From a virus: a stretch of 42,715 nucleotides of DNA. The DNA is taken from the IMG/VR virus record IMGVR_UViG_3300047440_000309, positions 1 through 42,715 of that record, one strand, 5' to 3'. Position numbers and translations under genes: made by a program. Below the pieces are notes generated by a model that was given only the letters and a program-made list of their open reading frames with translations, was not told where the DNA came from and did not search any database. This document shows, piece after piece, positions 27,787-36,135 of this stretch. The number at the start of each line of letters is the position of its first letter. The stretch's first letter is position 1.

Positions 27787-29291
27787 CGGCCACCTATCGC
27801 TTGCACATCGAACATGGGCTGACCGCCACGCGCGTAAGCCGGGGCGGAAGACCAGTCGAAACGAACTCGGGCGATCCGACCGGAGAGGCGGAAACTCCGC
27901 TTCATCATGCCGGGCGCCAGCGGCCACGGACCATGAGCCCGTGGAGTCGATTGTGGAAACTCTCTTGTGTAGATCGTCAGGTAGATTTGCCCGATCTGGT
28001 TTTTGAAGTCGGGCCATAGGCCGTTCACCAGAACGCCGCCTTCAGCCTGATCTAAGTAGAAGTCCGTACTTTCAATGAAGCCGGTCAGCACGCCGCCATC
28101 GGCCGAATTCCCCTTCTCCTGCCAAAAGGCCTGTCCGTCAGGCGAGACGCCGATCACCAAAGGCTGCGGGCCTGTGTCGGCGTAGGCGGTGCGAGCCAGG
28201 ATATCGCGCGACCACCCATCCGGCGAATAGGTGATAGCCCGGCTGCATTCGAACCCGTCGCGGTCATCGGGCCAGAACCACGTAAGCTCACTATATGCCG
28301 AGACGGATGACCCAACGATTTTGTCGTCCTGCCCCTGCGTAATGTGGTCGTTGAACATGGTGCGAATTTCGCACTCGACTTGCTGCGGCGCGCCACCGAG
28401 AACGCAGGTCCAAAACGTCCTATCGGGCGTGATCCACGCCACGGTCTGAGACTTCACAATCGGCGCGCCGGGGCTGATTGAACCGCAGTTCGCGCCGATC
28501 TGTTCGAACTTCCACGTCTGACCGGGGGCGCCGATGAAGGTTCCCAGGAAGACGCTTGAGGTTGTCCAGACGAACACGTAATCGCCGACCACGCGGGCGC
28601 AGACGATCCGGCCACCCGACTCCAAAATCCACTCGCCCGCGTTGTTATTCGCCGCAGTCGTCCAGTCGGTCGGGTCTTCGATATCAGACCACCGGATGCA
28701 GAGCGGATTGAAGACCGCGCCGATTTCCTCATTGCAGCCGAACGCCATGACCTGCCGTTGGGCGTTGGTGACCATGTAGGTGACCCGCGCTGGGGCGTTC
28801 GCGAGCGGAATGGCGATGTTCGGGGTTATCGCGTTCCAAGTGAAAATCGTCTGGTTTCGCGGGTTCGCCATAAGCTCGCCGCCGTAGAAGGCCAGCGACC
28901 ACGTAAGCGGGAAATAAGCGTCGGCCGAGGGCGTTCCGTAGGTTCCGACGCCATAAGCCCCGGTCCCGTAGCCCCGGCCGCCTGTGCCGTCGATCATCCC
29001 CGCGACGAAGGCGGCCGGGGTGATATCCCACACAATGCTGCTCTGCCACACCTTCAGGCCGTTATGCAGACCAAAGGCGATGTTCAGATTATCGGCCGCG
29101 TCGGTCCAGGGAAGCACCGCCCGACAGACCCCGCCAAGGTTATCGAGGGTCAGGCGTTCCCACCCGTTTTTGACCTGCCACCCTTGCTGAAAGAACCGAG
29201 CGAGCGAGCCATTCGCCCAGCGGCCGGGGCTGGCGAACAAGGTGTCATTGTTCGTCAGGCCGGGCGGCGGGTTGAATGGCGTGTTTCTCAT
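27783..29291 (-). CDS. P22 gp10-like tail hub / DNA stabilisation protein
   Basis: 502 aa, nearly all beta, without membrane segments. It begins RNTPFNPPPGLTNNDTLFAS and contains the Gly/Tyr signature RGYGTGAYGVGTYGTPSADA near residues 104-123, a Trp-rich middle (IRWSDIEDPTDWTTAANNNA) and many YVFVW-x-TSSVFLG-like strands. This matches the packaged-DNA stabilisation family (P22 gp10), which plugs the portal-adaptor channel and bears tail parts. The order, downstream of the gp4-like adaptor and upstream of ejection genes, agrees with P22. Confidence 0.75.
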   Translation of the reverse strand: MRNTPFNPPPGLTNNDTLFASPGRWANGSLARFFQQGWQVKNGWERLTLDNLGGVCRAVLPWTDAADNLNIAFGLHNGLKVWQSSIVWDITPAAFVAGMIDGTGGRGYGTGAYGVGTYGTPSADAYFPLTWSLAFYGGELMANPRNQTIFTWNAITPNIAIPLANAPARVTYMVTNAQRQVMAFGCNEEIGAVFNPLCIRWSDIEDPTDWTTAANNNAGEWILESGGRIVCARVVGDYVFVWTTSSVFLGTFIGAPGQTWKFEQIGANCGSISPGAPIVKSQTVAWITPDRTFWTCVLGGAPQQVECEIRTMFNDHITQGQDDKIVGSSVSAYSELTWFWPDDRDGFECSRAITYSPDGWSRDILARTAYADTGPQPLVIGVSPDGQAFWQEKGNSADGGVLTGFIESTDFYLDQAEGGVLVNGLWPDFKNQIGQIYLTIYTREFPQSTPRAHGPWPLAPGMMKRSFRLSGRIARVRFDWSSAPAYARGGQPMFDVQAIGGR

Positions 29292-29713
29292 GCGGGCTGC
29301 GCGCTCGCCGCGACCGCAAAATTGGCCGCCATGCCCGACTGCACCGCGCCCCCGGCCTGAACGCCGACCGCCGTAATGAACACGTCGCCGAGGGTGAAAG
29401 TCGGCTGGTGGTCATACCAATCCTTAAACTCGTTCCCGAGCGCGTTGACCGCGTTTTGAAACTGCACTTGAACGCCCGCGCGGCGTAGGGCGACCCGGAA
29501 AGCGCCCGCGTTCACCGTTACCCCGGTAGGCGGCGCGGGGACCGGAAAGAACCCGGTGTTGAGGTAGCCAAGCTGCGTTGCAGCGGGCACGCCGACAGCT
29601 AGAGTCACGTCCGCAAGGGACACGTCCATGAGGCCGTCGAGGTCGTGAGGAACCGGGCCGGGCAAGCCAACATTGGCGAGCGGGACCAGGGTTTTCCGTT
29701 GATAGTCGGTCAT
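29288..29713 (-). CDS. Virion-region protein, unknown function
   Basis: 141 aa, Val/Ala-rich and probably beta, with LGYLNTGFFPVPAPPTGVTV and ALGNEFKDWYDHQPTFTLGD. No family is recognised. It overlaps the tail-hub start by ATGA and follows a Gly-rich fibre-like gene, so it may be a tail-tip or fibre-associated protein. Inferred from position only. Confidence 0.65.
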   Translation of the reverse strand: MTDYQRKTLVPLANVGLPGPVPHDLDGLMDVSLADVTLAVGVPAATQLGYLNTGFFPVPAPPTGVTVNAGAFRVALRRAGVQVQFQNAVNALGNEFKDWYDHQPTFTLGDVFITAVGVQAGGAVQSGMAANFAVAASAQPA

Positions 29714-29722
29714 CGAATTTTC

Positions 29723-30271
29723 CTAACCCTTCAAGAAGACGGCAAAGGCCATTGGATCGCCCGGCTGACCGTTACCCCCGCCGCCCCCGCCGCCAGGAGA
29801 GGCGTTCACGTTGCCACCGCGATAAGGCCCGTAGCTTGGCGCTAGGCCTTCAGCCCCCCCGAAATTGCCGGAGAGATTCACGTCGCCGCCAGAGCCAATT
29901 CCGGGGTTTGGACCGTCAGAGTCACCAGAACCCGCCGTCGCAAGCAAAACCCGCCCACTCGGCAACGTCATCTGAGCCTGACCTTGGGTTCCACCAATCA
30001 GGACAACGACCTTGGACGCCGTAGTGAGGAAGACGGTCGCTTTGCAAAAGCCGCCGCTATCGCCATTCACCGCGCTCGCAAACGTCAGCTTGCCGCCGCC
30101 CCACAGGACCAAATCCCAGAAGCCCGCACGCGGCGGAAACCAGTTGCCCGAAAAGCCAGCCGGGAAATTCGTCATATAGCCAGGACCGGCCGAATCGCTC
30201 GGCTGCGCGTTAATTCCACGACTGGCAATCGTGACGCGCGGAATGCGGTTTTGAGCAATAATCCGAGGCAT
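29723..30271 (-). CDS. Glycine-rich tail tip / adhesin-like protein
   Basis: 182 aa. The N-terminal half is beta (RIPRVTIASRGINAQPSDSA, WDLVLWGGGKLTFASAVNGD). The C-terminal half is very glycine-rich, with GSGGDVNLSGNFGGAEG and a run of eight Gly in SPGGGGGGGGNGQPG-like sequence. Glycine-rich, probably polyglycine-helix, domains form receptor-binding tips of phage fibres such as T4-type gp38. Its place among tail genes supports this. Receptor unknown. Confidence 0.6.
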   Translation of the reverse strand: MPRIIAQNRIPRVTIASRGINAQPSDSAGPGYMTNFPAGFSGNWFPPRAGFWDLVLWGGGKLTFASAVNGDSGGFCKATVFLTTASKVVVLIGGTQGQAQMTLPSGRVLLATAGSGDSDGPNPGIGSGGDVNLSGNFGGAEGLAPSYGPYRGGNVNASPGGGGGGGNGQPGDPMAFAVFLKG

Positions 30272-30277
30272 GACGAC

Positions 30278-30688
30278 CTAGAGGTTTTCCCCCGTCGCGT
30301 CGAACATGACACCCGCCGCGAAAGCAACGCCGGTCGCCGCGTACAGTTCTTCAGCCGCCGCCATCCGCAGCGGTGCACCTTCGGCATATCCGAGGTCAAT
30401 AATGCCAGGGGCGGTAGTCGCCGCCAGCGTGTAGGCGGGCATGACGACAAGGTTGATAAGCTGAAGGGTCACCCCCGCATCACGGGAGCGATAAAGCTGA
30501 AGCTGAACCGCCGTCACCGTCACCCGAGGTTCGGCTTTGATGCTGTAGACAATCGCGCCATTCGGCCCGGCCGTGAACAGCTTCACCGCGTTAACGGCAT
30601 CGCCATAGGTGGTCTTCGCCGCGACGCAAAGCGCGTTTCCGGTGTTCAGCCCTTGGGCTGTGACGACCTTATTCTGAGACACAGCCAT
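30278..30688 (-). CDS. Tail-region protein, unknown function
   Basis: 136 aa from the ATG at 30688, preceded by AGGAG 7-8 nt upstream; a longer frame runs through the neighbouring gene. It is beta-rich and small-residue-rich (AVSQNKVVTAQGLNTGNALC, PRVTVTAVQLQLYRSRDAGV). It might be a fibre or decoration protein. It resembles the 125-aa proteins at 32245-33382 in length and style, but I cannot align it to them convincingly. Confidence 0.65.
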   Translation of the reverse strand: MAVSQNKVVTAQGLNTGNALCVAAKTTYGDAVNAVKLFTAGPNGAIVYSIKAEPRVTVTAVQLQLYRSRDAGVTLQLINLVVMPAYTLAATTAPGIIDLGYAEGAPLRMAAAEELYAATGVAFAAGVMFDATGENL

Positions 30689-30698
30689 AGTCGCGCTC

Positions 30699-31313
30699 CT
30701 AGAGGGTGAGAGCCCACGCGACGGCCTTGTCCTCAATCGTGGCAAGCGCCGCGTCGAGGCCGGAAACGTCGGTGACTTGAAGGAAATCTGGAACCCAGGT
30801 GGGCGCGAGCGGGAACCCGGCCATGCGGACAATCAGCACTTTGCCGAGGTTGCCGACAGCGGGCGGGAAGGTCGCGCCGCCGCTGATAATCGCGGCCGAA
30901 ATATAGTCGATCAGACTAAGACCCGCGAGCATGATCGGGTAGACGGCCGAGCCGTCCGTAAACACCGGCCCAGCGTCCCCCGGCCCGAGCGCGCATGGCC
31001 CCGGCCCCCCGGTCGTAATCGACACAAGGCCTGCGCTCGCGTTGCGGATGAAGTAGCCCTTTGGGACCGCAGGGATGACCACCGCCCCGCCTATGCCCCC
31101 CGTGATATCGAGGAAGGCGTTTCGGGCTTCATCGGTGGCGCCTAGCGCCGTGGTCAGGGTCTTCGTGGTCGAGAGCGCGAACGCCAACCGCCCGTTGATG
31201 TTGTCGTCTACGAGTTTGAAGACGCCATTGTTGAGGATGACGCCCCAAGTATTGTTGTTCTCGCCGGTCGCCTGAAGCGTGTAGCGGGCTGACGCTGAAT
31301 AGGATGAAGGCAT
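30699..31313 (-). CDS. Tail fibre-like protein
   Basis: 204 aa from the ATG at 31313 (ATGA overlap with the preceding stop). The N-terminus PSSYSASARYTLQATGENNN, TWGVILNNGVFKLVDDNING is a well-known start of phage tail-fibre-region proteins (TLQ-x-tGeN-x-x-WG-x-x-LN-x-G-x-x-LVDDaI-G). The rest is beta with Gly-rich turns (LDITGGIGGAVVIPAVPKGY). It probably attaches to the tail and takes part in host binding, alone or with the glycine-rich protein downstream. Confidence 0.75.
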   Translation of the reverse strand: MPSSYSASARYTLQATGENNNTWGVILNNGVFKLVDDNINGRLAFALSTTKTLTTALGATDEARNAFLDITGGIGGAVVIPAVPKGYFIRNASAGLVSITTGGPGPCALGPGDAGPVFTDGSAVYPIMLAGLSLIDYISAAIISGGATFPPAVGNLGKVLIVRMAGFPLAPTWVPDFLQVTDVSGLDAALATIEDKAVAWALTL

Positions 31314-31585
31314 CAGACCGGCCCCCCAAGGCTGATCCGCCGCCACACCCCGGCGCGGGAAATGGCGATACAATCCTGATCGACCACGACGCAGAGCGCG
31401 CCCGGCCAGTCGGCGGCGGGCGGCAGGTCAACCTTGTTCACGTACCAAATCTTATTCGGCGCGATTGGGTTGATCGGCTGGAAAAAGGCCAGCAGCTTGA
31501 AAATCATCCGCTGCGCCCACATCGGCGAGCCGGGTTCGGCCATAACCGAGGTCGCCGACGCCTTCTGATAAAGCTGCGCTACCAT
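31313..31585 (-). CDS. Small virion-region protein, unknown function
   Basis: 90 aa, with YQKASATSVMAEPGSPMWAQ and IWYVNKVDLPPAADWPGALC. Its ATG overlaps the adaptor gene by 7 bp and its stop overlaps the next start. It is soluble and probably compact beta. No family is recognised; a tail connector or fibre adaptor is possible. Confidence 0.65.
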   Translation of the reverse strand: MVAQLYQKASATSVMAEPGSPMWAQRMIFKLLAFFQPINPIAPNKIWYVNKVDLPPAADWPGALCVVVDQDCIAISRAGVWRRISLGGPV

Positions 31586-32226
31586 GACGGCTGAAGCCTC
31601 CCCGTCGCGGTGCGACGTGTGCTTTCAGCCCGCAGGCGCGAATAGGCGTCCTTCTCCTGCGCGAGCGCTAGGACTAGCCGACTGTCGCTGGCGATGGCTG
31701 ACAGGTTGTCGCGGTACAGGCGGATTTTAGCCTGCGCGACGATCAGGTCTTGGCCTTGGTTCGTCCAGGCGTTGGAGTCGGTGTCCGCCACCAGGGCGGG
31801 GGTCACGTTGACAATCAAATCCCAGCCGAGCGCATAGATTTGGTTCGGGATGGGGAACAGCTTCACCCGGTCATCGGCCACCAGATAATCGGTGGGCTGG
31901 CCGAAGGTGGAGGGCTGCGACAGCGCTTCGAATTCAGCTATCGAACGCGCCATGATCGGCCAGCGCGTATTGCCTCCGTTTTGGTTCAGGTAAAGCTCGT
32001 CAATCCACCGCGCCTCGCCGGTTACCCCAACCGGCCACAGAACATAGTCCTGACCGGCCACGGTAGCCGTGAACAGGTGGCGTTCGTTGAACCACCACCG
32101 TTCGGCCGCGTACTGATCTATGCTTTTTGCAATAATGTTGGCGAACTGAACCGCCATGTCGTCGGCAAGGTCATCACGCGTGGTTTCGCTGATGATCCTC
32201 TGTTTCAGGTCACCAAGGGTCGCCAT
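31579..32226 (-). CDS. Head-completion adaptor (P22 gp4-like)
   Basis: 215 aa. The N-terminus MATLGDLKQRIISETTRDDL, followed by VQFANIIAKSIDQYAAERWW and FNERHLFTATVAGQDYVLWP, matches the gp4-like adaptor family: an N-terminal helical part that inserts between portal subunits and a following beta part. A closing helix (LIVAQAKIRLYRDNLSAIAS) also fits. The adaptor extends the portal channel for tail assembly. Its place between capsid and tail-hub genes agrees. Confidence 0.75.
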   Translation of the reverse strand: MATLGDLKQRIISETTRDDLADDMAVQFANIIAKSIDQYAAERWWFNERHLFTATVAGQDYVLWPVGVTGEARWIDELYLNQNGGNTRWPIMARSIAEFEALSQPSTFGQPTDYLVADDRVKLFPIPNQIYALGWDLIVNVTPALVADTDSNAWTNQGQDLIVAQAKIRLYRDNLSAIASDSRLVLALAQEKDAYSRLRAESTRRTATGRLQPSW

Positions 32227-32244
32227 GAAGACACCCCCGTCGCC

Positions 32245-32619
32245 TTAAAATTCGCGGATGAAATCAAGGTAGACGACAGTTTGGCCGAGCGCTGGAATAG
32301 GCCCGGTGAAGGCCAGCGTGTACCAAATCGGGGTGTCAGCAAACGACACGCCGTTGTTCTGCATACCCGTCAGAATATCTTGCCGCGCCACCGGCTTAAT
32401 ATTGGTCGCGGGGAGCCAGTTGACGCCGCCCGGCGTCGTCCCAAGAGCCAGCGTTGCGGTCGTGCTATCCCAGCCTTGCGCCGTGACAAGGTGAATTCCA
32501 TTCACCAGCGCGACACCGGGCAGATAGCCAATAATCCCCGACAGCGGAGACGCGGGCGTCAGCAGGAGCGAAATTTCCTGAACGACTTGAAGATAGGACT
32601 TACGCGCACCCGTCGCCAT
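32245..32619 (-). CDS. Tandem paralogue 3 of a capsid-proximal protein
   Basis: 124 aa, third of three consecutive related genes. Shared features: IIGYLPGVALVNGIHLVTAQ, WDSTTATLALGTTPGGVNWL, and a closing DTPIWYTLAFTGPIPALGQT then VYLDFI. The motifs TT-x-TLALGTTPGG and DTPI are nearly identical in all three. It is probably a beta-sandwich virion protein (decoration or tail spike part); no named family is recognised. It overlaps the preceding start by ATGA. Confidence 0.8.
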   Translation of the reverse strand: MATGARKSYLQVVQEISLLLTPASPLSGIIGYLPGVALVNGIHLVTAQGWDSTTATLALGTTPGGVNWLPATNIKPVARQDILTGMQNNGVSFADTPIWYTLAFTGPIPALGQTVVYLDFIREF

Positions 32620-33008
32620 CAGCCCGCTCCCGCAAGGTAATCAAGCCACACTTCGGTCTGACCGGCGCCCGGTGCGGCGCCGGTGTAAGTCACGGTCGCG
32701 TAAATTGGCGTGTCGAACGCGAACGGCCCCATCTGCGCCACCGGAACCGGGATTTCCGTCCGCCCGGTCACCTTCAGGTCGATTGTCGCGATTTGCGCGC
32801 CACCGGGCGTGACCCCGATAGCCAAGCTTGCCGTGGTCGGAGACCACGCCTGATTGACGTTCACCCGCAGCGTATTCAAAATCGCGCTGGCCGGAACGAC
32901 GCCCAAAACTCCGTTCAGGGAGCCAAGCGAAATCGCGCCGAACACGCCCCATTGCGTCGCGAGTTCGTGCATCAGTTGAGGGACAACTTTCCGACCGCCC
33001 GTCGCCAT
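32619..33008 (-). CDS. Tandem paralogue 2 of a capsid-proximal protein
   Basis: 129 aa from the ATG at 33008 (ATGA overlap); the longer frame to 33254 is antisense noise over the neighbour. It begins MATGGRKVVPQLMHELATQW and contains GVLGVVPASAILNTLRVNVN, TTASLAIGVTPGGAQI, a GPFAFDTPIYATVTYTGAAP segment and the end EVWLDYLAGAG. It is closest to paralogue 1 in the GPF-x-DTPIY and WLDYL-x-G-x-G blocks. Confidence 0.8.
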   Translation of the reverse strand: MATGGRKVVPQLMHELATQWGVFGAISLGSLNGVLGVVPASAILNTLRVNVNQAWSPTTASLAIGVTPGGAQIATIDLKVTGRTEIPVPVAQMGPFAFDTPIYATVTYTGAAPGAGQTEVWLDYLAGAG

Positions 33009-33382
33009 CAGCCCACCCCCGGAAGGTAATCGAGCCAAACCGTCGCAACGCCCTGAGTGGGCGCCGGGCCGGTCGAAACAATGGTCCCGTAAATCGGGGT
33101 GTCCGCCGCAAATGGGCCGCAGACCGCGACGGGCGCGTTGGTATCCGTCCGTGCCAGCGTTTTGATATCGGTCGCGGCCAGCAATTGCGCGCCGCCCGGC
33201 GTCGTTCCGAGAGCCAGGGTGTTCGTGGTCGAATTCCAGACCTGAGACACGCACAGGTGCGAGGCGTTCAGCACCGCACCCGCAGGCAGGACACCAATAA
33301 TTCCGTCCGTCTGACCAAACCCGAATTGCTTCGAGATTTGGTGCATTGCCTGATAATGCGTTTTCCGCGCCGGGACAGTCAT
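33008..33382 (-). CDS. Tandem paralogue 1 of a capsid-proximal protein
   Basis: 124 aa, directly downstream of the major capsid gene (9-bp gap). It begins MTVPARKTHYQAMHQISKQF; then GIIGVLPAGAVLNASHLCVS, TTNTLALGTTPGGAQLLAAT, a GPFAADTPIYGTIVSTGPAP block and VWLDYLPGVG. A gene directly after the capsid gene often encodes a decoration or cement protein, and triplication could give a mixed lattice; this is inference. Confidence 0.8.
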   Translation of the reverse strand: MTVPARKTHYQAMHQISKQFGFGQTDGIIGVLPAGAVLNASHLCVSQVWNSTTNTLALGTTPGGAQLLAATDIKTLARTDTNAPVAVCGPFAADTPIYGTIVSTGPAPTQGVATVWLDYLPGVG

Positions 33383-33391
33383 TGCGACCCC

Positions 33392-34447
33392 CTACAGCGT
33401 AAAGGTCGAAAGAACGATTGTCCCGAAATCAGCATTGTTGAAGCGGGACTTCTTCAGACCGTGGATAAGCCCGGCTTCGACGCCAAGTTTGTTGCCATAG
33501 TCGAAGAGTTCTTCATTCCAGTCGAAGTTATCGAACGACTGACCTTTACCGAAGGCAATGAAACCAGCCTGCGCGCCCATCAGGACGGCGCGGCGGGTGT
33601 TCGGAACCGCGAGGCCGGTCGCGGCCGACACGCCTTGGGTAATCCGCGTGCTTTCGTGCAGCACGACGCCGTTATACATGCCGAGCGCGCCGGTCATGAT
33701 CGGGTTACCCTTCGACCCGTCGCCGGTCATCGCCGCCTTTTGGATATCGAGCCAAAGCCCGGTGCCCGTCGCGGTGCGAAGCTGCGTCACCTGATTGGTG
33801 TGCAGGACCATCACGTAACGGTCGTCACCATCGACTTTGATCGGCCGGATCACCGGGGTCGCCAGCTTCGCGATAGCGACAAGCTGATCGATCAGGGTGA
33901 GGGTCATTTCGTCGCCAGCGGCGAGCGATTGGTCGTTCGCCTTGGCGTTCGGCCGGAAGACGTGCGCGGCGTCAGGACCAAGCACCGCGTTCATGCCGGT
34001 AAAGCGCGGATCGACGGCAGGGGTGAACCCGCATTCCTGATTAAAGAACGCGGTGTCCATCCGCCCCGCCCACCAATCCTTGAGGCCTTGCATGGCTTCT
34101 TCGCGGATCGACCAGGGGATGCGCTGTTCAGTCATCTTCCCGGCCGACTTCACGGCATGGCGAAGCTGATCGATGAACAGGTCATCGGTGTAGGTGGAGA
34201 GAGCTTCTTCGTTGCCCTCAAGCGTCCCGTCGCCCAGGACGCCATCGCCGGTCAACTGCATCCGCAGCGTGATACGAACGCGGTCGCCCGCGTCTTTCTT
34301 CGTGTCGCTGTACGTTTGCAGGACTGCATCGGACCCGTCACCGATGAAGCGCTGAATCCATGTCGCCTTGAGCGCTTCGCGGGCAAGCTGCGATGACCAC
34401 AGCTTTTTTGCCTCGGGAGCGTTGACGCCGTATGCGGTTTCGGCCAT
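33392..34447 (-). CDS. Major capsid protein (N4 gp56 family)
   Basis: 351 aa. The N-terminus ETAYGVNAPEAKKLWSSQLA, REALKATWIQRFIGDGSDAV and a following LRMQLTGDGVLGDGTLEGNE segment match the N4 gp56/DUF4043 major capsid family: N-arm, a GD-x-LEG-NEE-x-L loop, then TDDLFIDQLRHAVKSAGKMT. A later part has RYVMVLHTNQVTQLRTATGT and GVYNGVV-like strands. This HK97-fold protein builds the head. Length is slightly below the usual 380-400 aa. Its leader contains a small hairpin followed by Ts. Confidence 0.88.
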   Translation of the reverse strand: MAETAYGVNAPEAKKLWSSQLAREALKATWIQRFIGDGSDAVLQTYSDTKKDAGDRVRITLRMQLTGDGVLGDGTLEGNEEALSTYTDDLFIDQLRHAVKSAGKMTEQRIPWSIREEAMQGLKDWWAGRMDTAFFNQECGFTPAVDPRFTGMNAVLGPDAAHVFRPNAKANDQSLAAGDEMTLTLIDQLVAIAKLATPVIRPIKVDGDDRYVMVLHTNQVTQLRTATGTGLWLDIQKAAMTGDGSKGNPIMTGALGMYNGVVLHESTRITQGVSAATGLAVPNTRRAVLMGAQAGFIAFGKGQSFDNFDWNEELFDYGNKLGVEAGLIHGLKKSRFNNADFGTIVLSTFTL

Positions 34448-34610
34448 GTGCTTGATTCCACAAGAGAAAACGGAAAGTTTGGGTTTTCCGCTTCCGTGCC
34501 GTGGAAGCCATCGAGGCCCTTGCGGGCTGGCCCTTACCGGGGGCGAGGCGAGCGCTGATAAGGCCCAGCAAGGCCGTAGTTAGCCGACCTGAAGACGTGG
34601 AGTTAGGGCG
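34448..34610. other. Intergenic region before the capsid gene, with hairpin
   Basis: About 163 bp, the largest gap inside the late run. On the minus strand CGGAAA-N8-TTTCCG (34490-34471) is followed by TTTTCTC, a weak terminator-like or processing hairpin, 24 bp before the capsid start. GGA lies about 10 nt before the ATG. No promoter of sigma70 type and no copy of the 29-bp element was seen. Confidence 0.4.
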
Positions 34611-34913
34611 TCAAGCCGGATTTCGAAGGTGGATCAGCACACAGGCGGCGCTGCACAGACATTCGGACGGCGAATTGGCGTTCACCGCCACCGGCCTACC
34701 GCACACGTCGCAGGGCTGTTTGATCCCGCGCCAGCCGGGGTATTGGTCCGCCGCGCCGGGGTCGGCGTTTTCGCAGGGCTCAACGATTTCATCGAAATAG
34801 CGCCACATCATATGGACGAAACAGTAGCCGAGCGCCCGCGTGCGGCTGTTCTTTATGTGCCCGCCGTAGTGGGCGCAGTCGCCGCAGGGGAGCGTGTTAA
34901 AGCCATTCTTCAT
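34611..34913 (-). CDS. Cysteine-rich small protein, probable zinc binder
   Basis: 100 aa from the ATG at 34913; a GTG at 34919 is an alternative. It has eight or more Cys in pairs: LPCGDCAHYGGH, GYCFVHMMW, PCDVCGRPVAVNANSPSECL, CSAACVL. Two zinc-ribbon-like sites are plausible. No family is recognised. It lies, with the next three genes, between scaffold and capsid genes, where no structural role is required, so the group looks like a moron cluster carried in the late run. Confidence 0.7.
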   Translation of the reverse strand: MKNGFNTLPCGDCAHYGGHIKNSRTRALGYCFVHMMWRYFDEIVEPCENADPGAADQYPGWRGIKQPCDVCGRPVAVNANSPSECLCSAACVLIHLRNPA

Positions 34914-35121
34914 CGCCACAGACCCGACAGCGGTAGACCATGAAGGTATTGCCGAGGAAGTTTTCGATATCGTGCTTGCCGGTGGCGCACTTCGGAACGG
35001 TCGCCCGAATTTCGGCCCAATAAGCCGCCTCTAACTCGTTCGCGACACGCAACGCCCGGCCCGCCGTCTTCCGGTAGCGGGCGATTTCGGCAAGCTGCAT
35101 CGCGCGGTCTTCAGGACTCAT
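34897..35121 (-). CDS. Small protein with C-terminal zinc-ribbon half
   Basis: 74 aa from the ATG at 35121, which overlaps the SLOG gene by 11 bp; ATG or GTG codons further up overlap more. A helical N-terminal half (EDRAMQLAEIARYRKTAGRA) is followed by PKCATGKHDIENFLGNTFMV and YRCRVCGDEEW, giving C-x-H and C-x2-C ligands. No family is recognised. Probably a small metal-binding protein of the same accessory cluster. Confidence 0.65.
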   Translation of the reverse strand: MSPEDRAMQLAEIARYRKTAGRALRVANELEAAYWAEIRATVPKCATGKHDIENFLGNTFMVYRCRVCGDEEWL

Positions 35122-35503
35122 CGGAAGCTCGCCCATACCAATCGCCGCCCTCTCCGGTGATGACAATAGTTACGACGCCCCTGCGGCGCGCCCGGCTCAC
35201 CATGTCCGCCGTGTCCTTCCCGCCAGGAAAGGCGAGAACCACGTCAGGCTTGCCGTGGTCGAGCATCGCCTGATTTCGGATCGGCCCGGCCGCGCCCCTG
35301 TAGCGCGCCCAATCGGCCGGGTAGGACTCGATTGCTGCGCCGTGGTCGAACCCCCATTGGGCGCCCATCCGGTCGGCCCCGCGTGCGTCGCCGTGGATAA
35401 TTACCGCGTCGTGCGGGTGCAGGATCAGCGCCGCGAGCGCCTTATCGAGCAAGGCTTGGTCCGTGAAGTTTCGTCCCCCGCAAATCAGATATCGCGTTGT
35501 CAT
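35111..35503 (-). CDS. SLOG/DUF2493 (YspA-like) nucleotide-binding protein
   Basis: 130 aa. RYLICGGRNFTDQALLDKAL, VIIHGDARGADRMGAQWGFD and IRNQAMLDHGKPDVVLAFPG give the whole DUF2493 signature: GGR-x-F, HG-x-ArGaD and RN-x-xML. These SLOG-fold proteins, related to DprA and lysine-decarboxylase-like folds, bind nucleotide-derived ligands and are common in phages; relatives appear in defence and counter-defence settings, but the role here is unknown. It overlaps both neighbours by a few bases. Confidence 0.88.
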   Translation of the reverse strand: MTTRYLICGGRNFTDQALLDKALAALILHPHDAVIIHGDARGADRMGAQWGFDHGAAIESYPADWARYRGAAGPIRNQAMLDHGKPDVVLAFPGGKDTADMVSRARRRGVVTIVITGEGGDWYGRASDES

Positions 35504-36135
35504 TTTGCGCTAGATCCAATTGGCGGGGGTGAAAGCGTCCAATTAAACGCCGAAGTACGCACGATCTGCCCTAAAGGCCTGTGGTCAGGTCCGAAGGTGT
35601 TTGAGGGGATACCTACGTCGCCGCCCTTCACTAGGCCGGGGTGATCGGCGACCGCGAGACAGCTTCCGTCAGGGCAGACCACATGGCCGGTCCAGGGTGC
35701 GGTTCCGATAGCGACGATGCAGTTCCATTGGGTCGCCAGCGTCGAGAGGATCGTCTGACCCCATATCGAGCGCCACGCATCCGGCCGCTTCGGGTCAGGG
35801 TGTGCGGTGACCACGCCGGGGAAGCGGTCAAGGCGGTTGAAGCTCAACATGAAGCCGATTTCGGATGGCTTCGCCCACTCGGGCAACCATTGGTCGGACA
35901 TACGCCAGAGGCATTGAAATTGGCGGCAGACCTGCGGACGCTTCGCGTAGATCGAACACGACTGGCCGGGCTCGCCGTCCAAGTGGATGCAGGGCACGCC
36001 GGGCGGCTTGTTCATTTCGTGGATCGGCGGGGCGGAACAGCAGAGGTCGCAGCCCTCACAGGTCCGCGTCGTCGGGGACGCGGCGGCGATCATCTTCGCG
36101 CGCCGGTCGCGCAGCTTCGCCAGAGCGTCAGCCAT
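35500..36135 (-). CDS. YkgJ-type cysteine-cluster protein
   Basis: 211 aa from the ATG at 36135 (ATGA overlap). Residues 22-80 contain CEGCDLCCSAPPI, VPCIHLDGEPGQSCSIYAKR and PQVCRQFQCLWRMSD, the eight-Cys pattern of the YkgJ/UPF0153 family, which binds zinc or an iron-sulfur cluster. The rest includes a GFMLSFNRLDRFPGVVTAHP segment. Phage relatives are frequent and of unknown function. Location in the late run between scaffold and capsid suggests an accessory gene. Confidence 0.85.
   Translation of the reverse strand: MADALAKLRDRRAKMIAAASPTTRTCEGCDLCCSAPPIHEMNKPPGVPCIHLDGEPGQSCSIYAKRPQVCRQFQCLWRMSDQWLPEWAKPSEIGFMLSFNRLDRFPGVVTAHPDPKRPDAWRSIWGQTILSTLATQWNCIVAIGTAPWTGHVVCPDGSCLAVADHPGLVKGGDVGIPSNTFGPDHRPLGQIVRTSAFNWTLSPPPIGSSAK

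Noticed and set aside
33185-34396. A 403-codon plus-strand frame opposite the major capsid gene
   Set aside because: The minus strand encodes the recognisable capsid protein; the opposite frame is His/Arg-rich noise caused by high GC at third positions.
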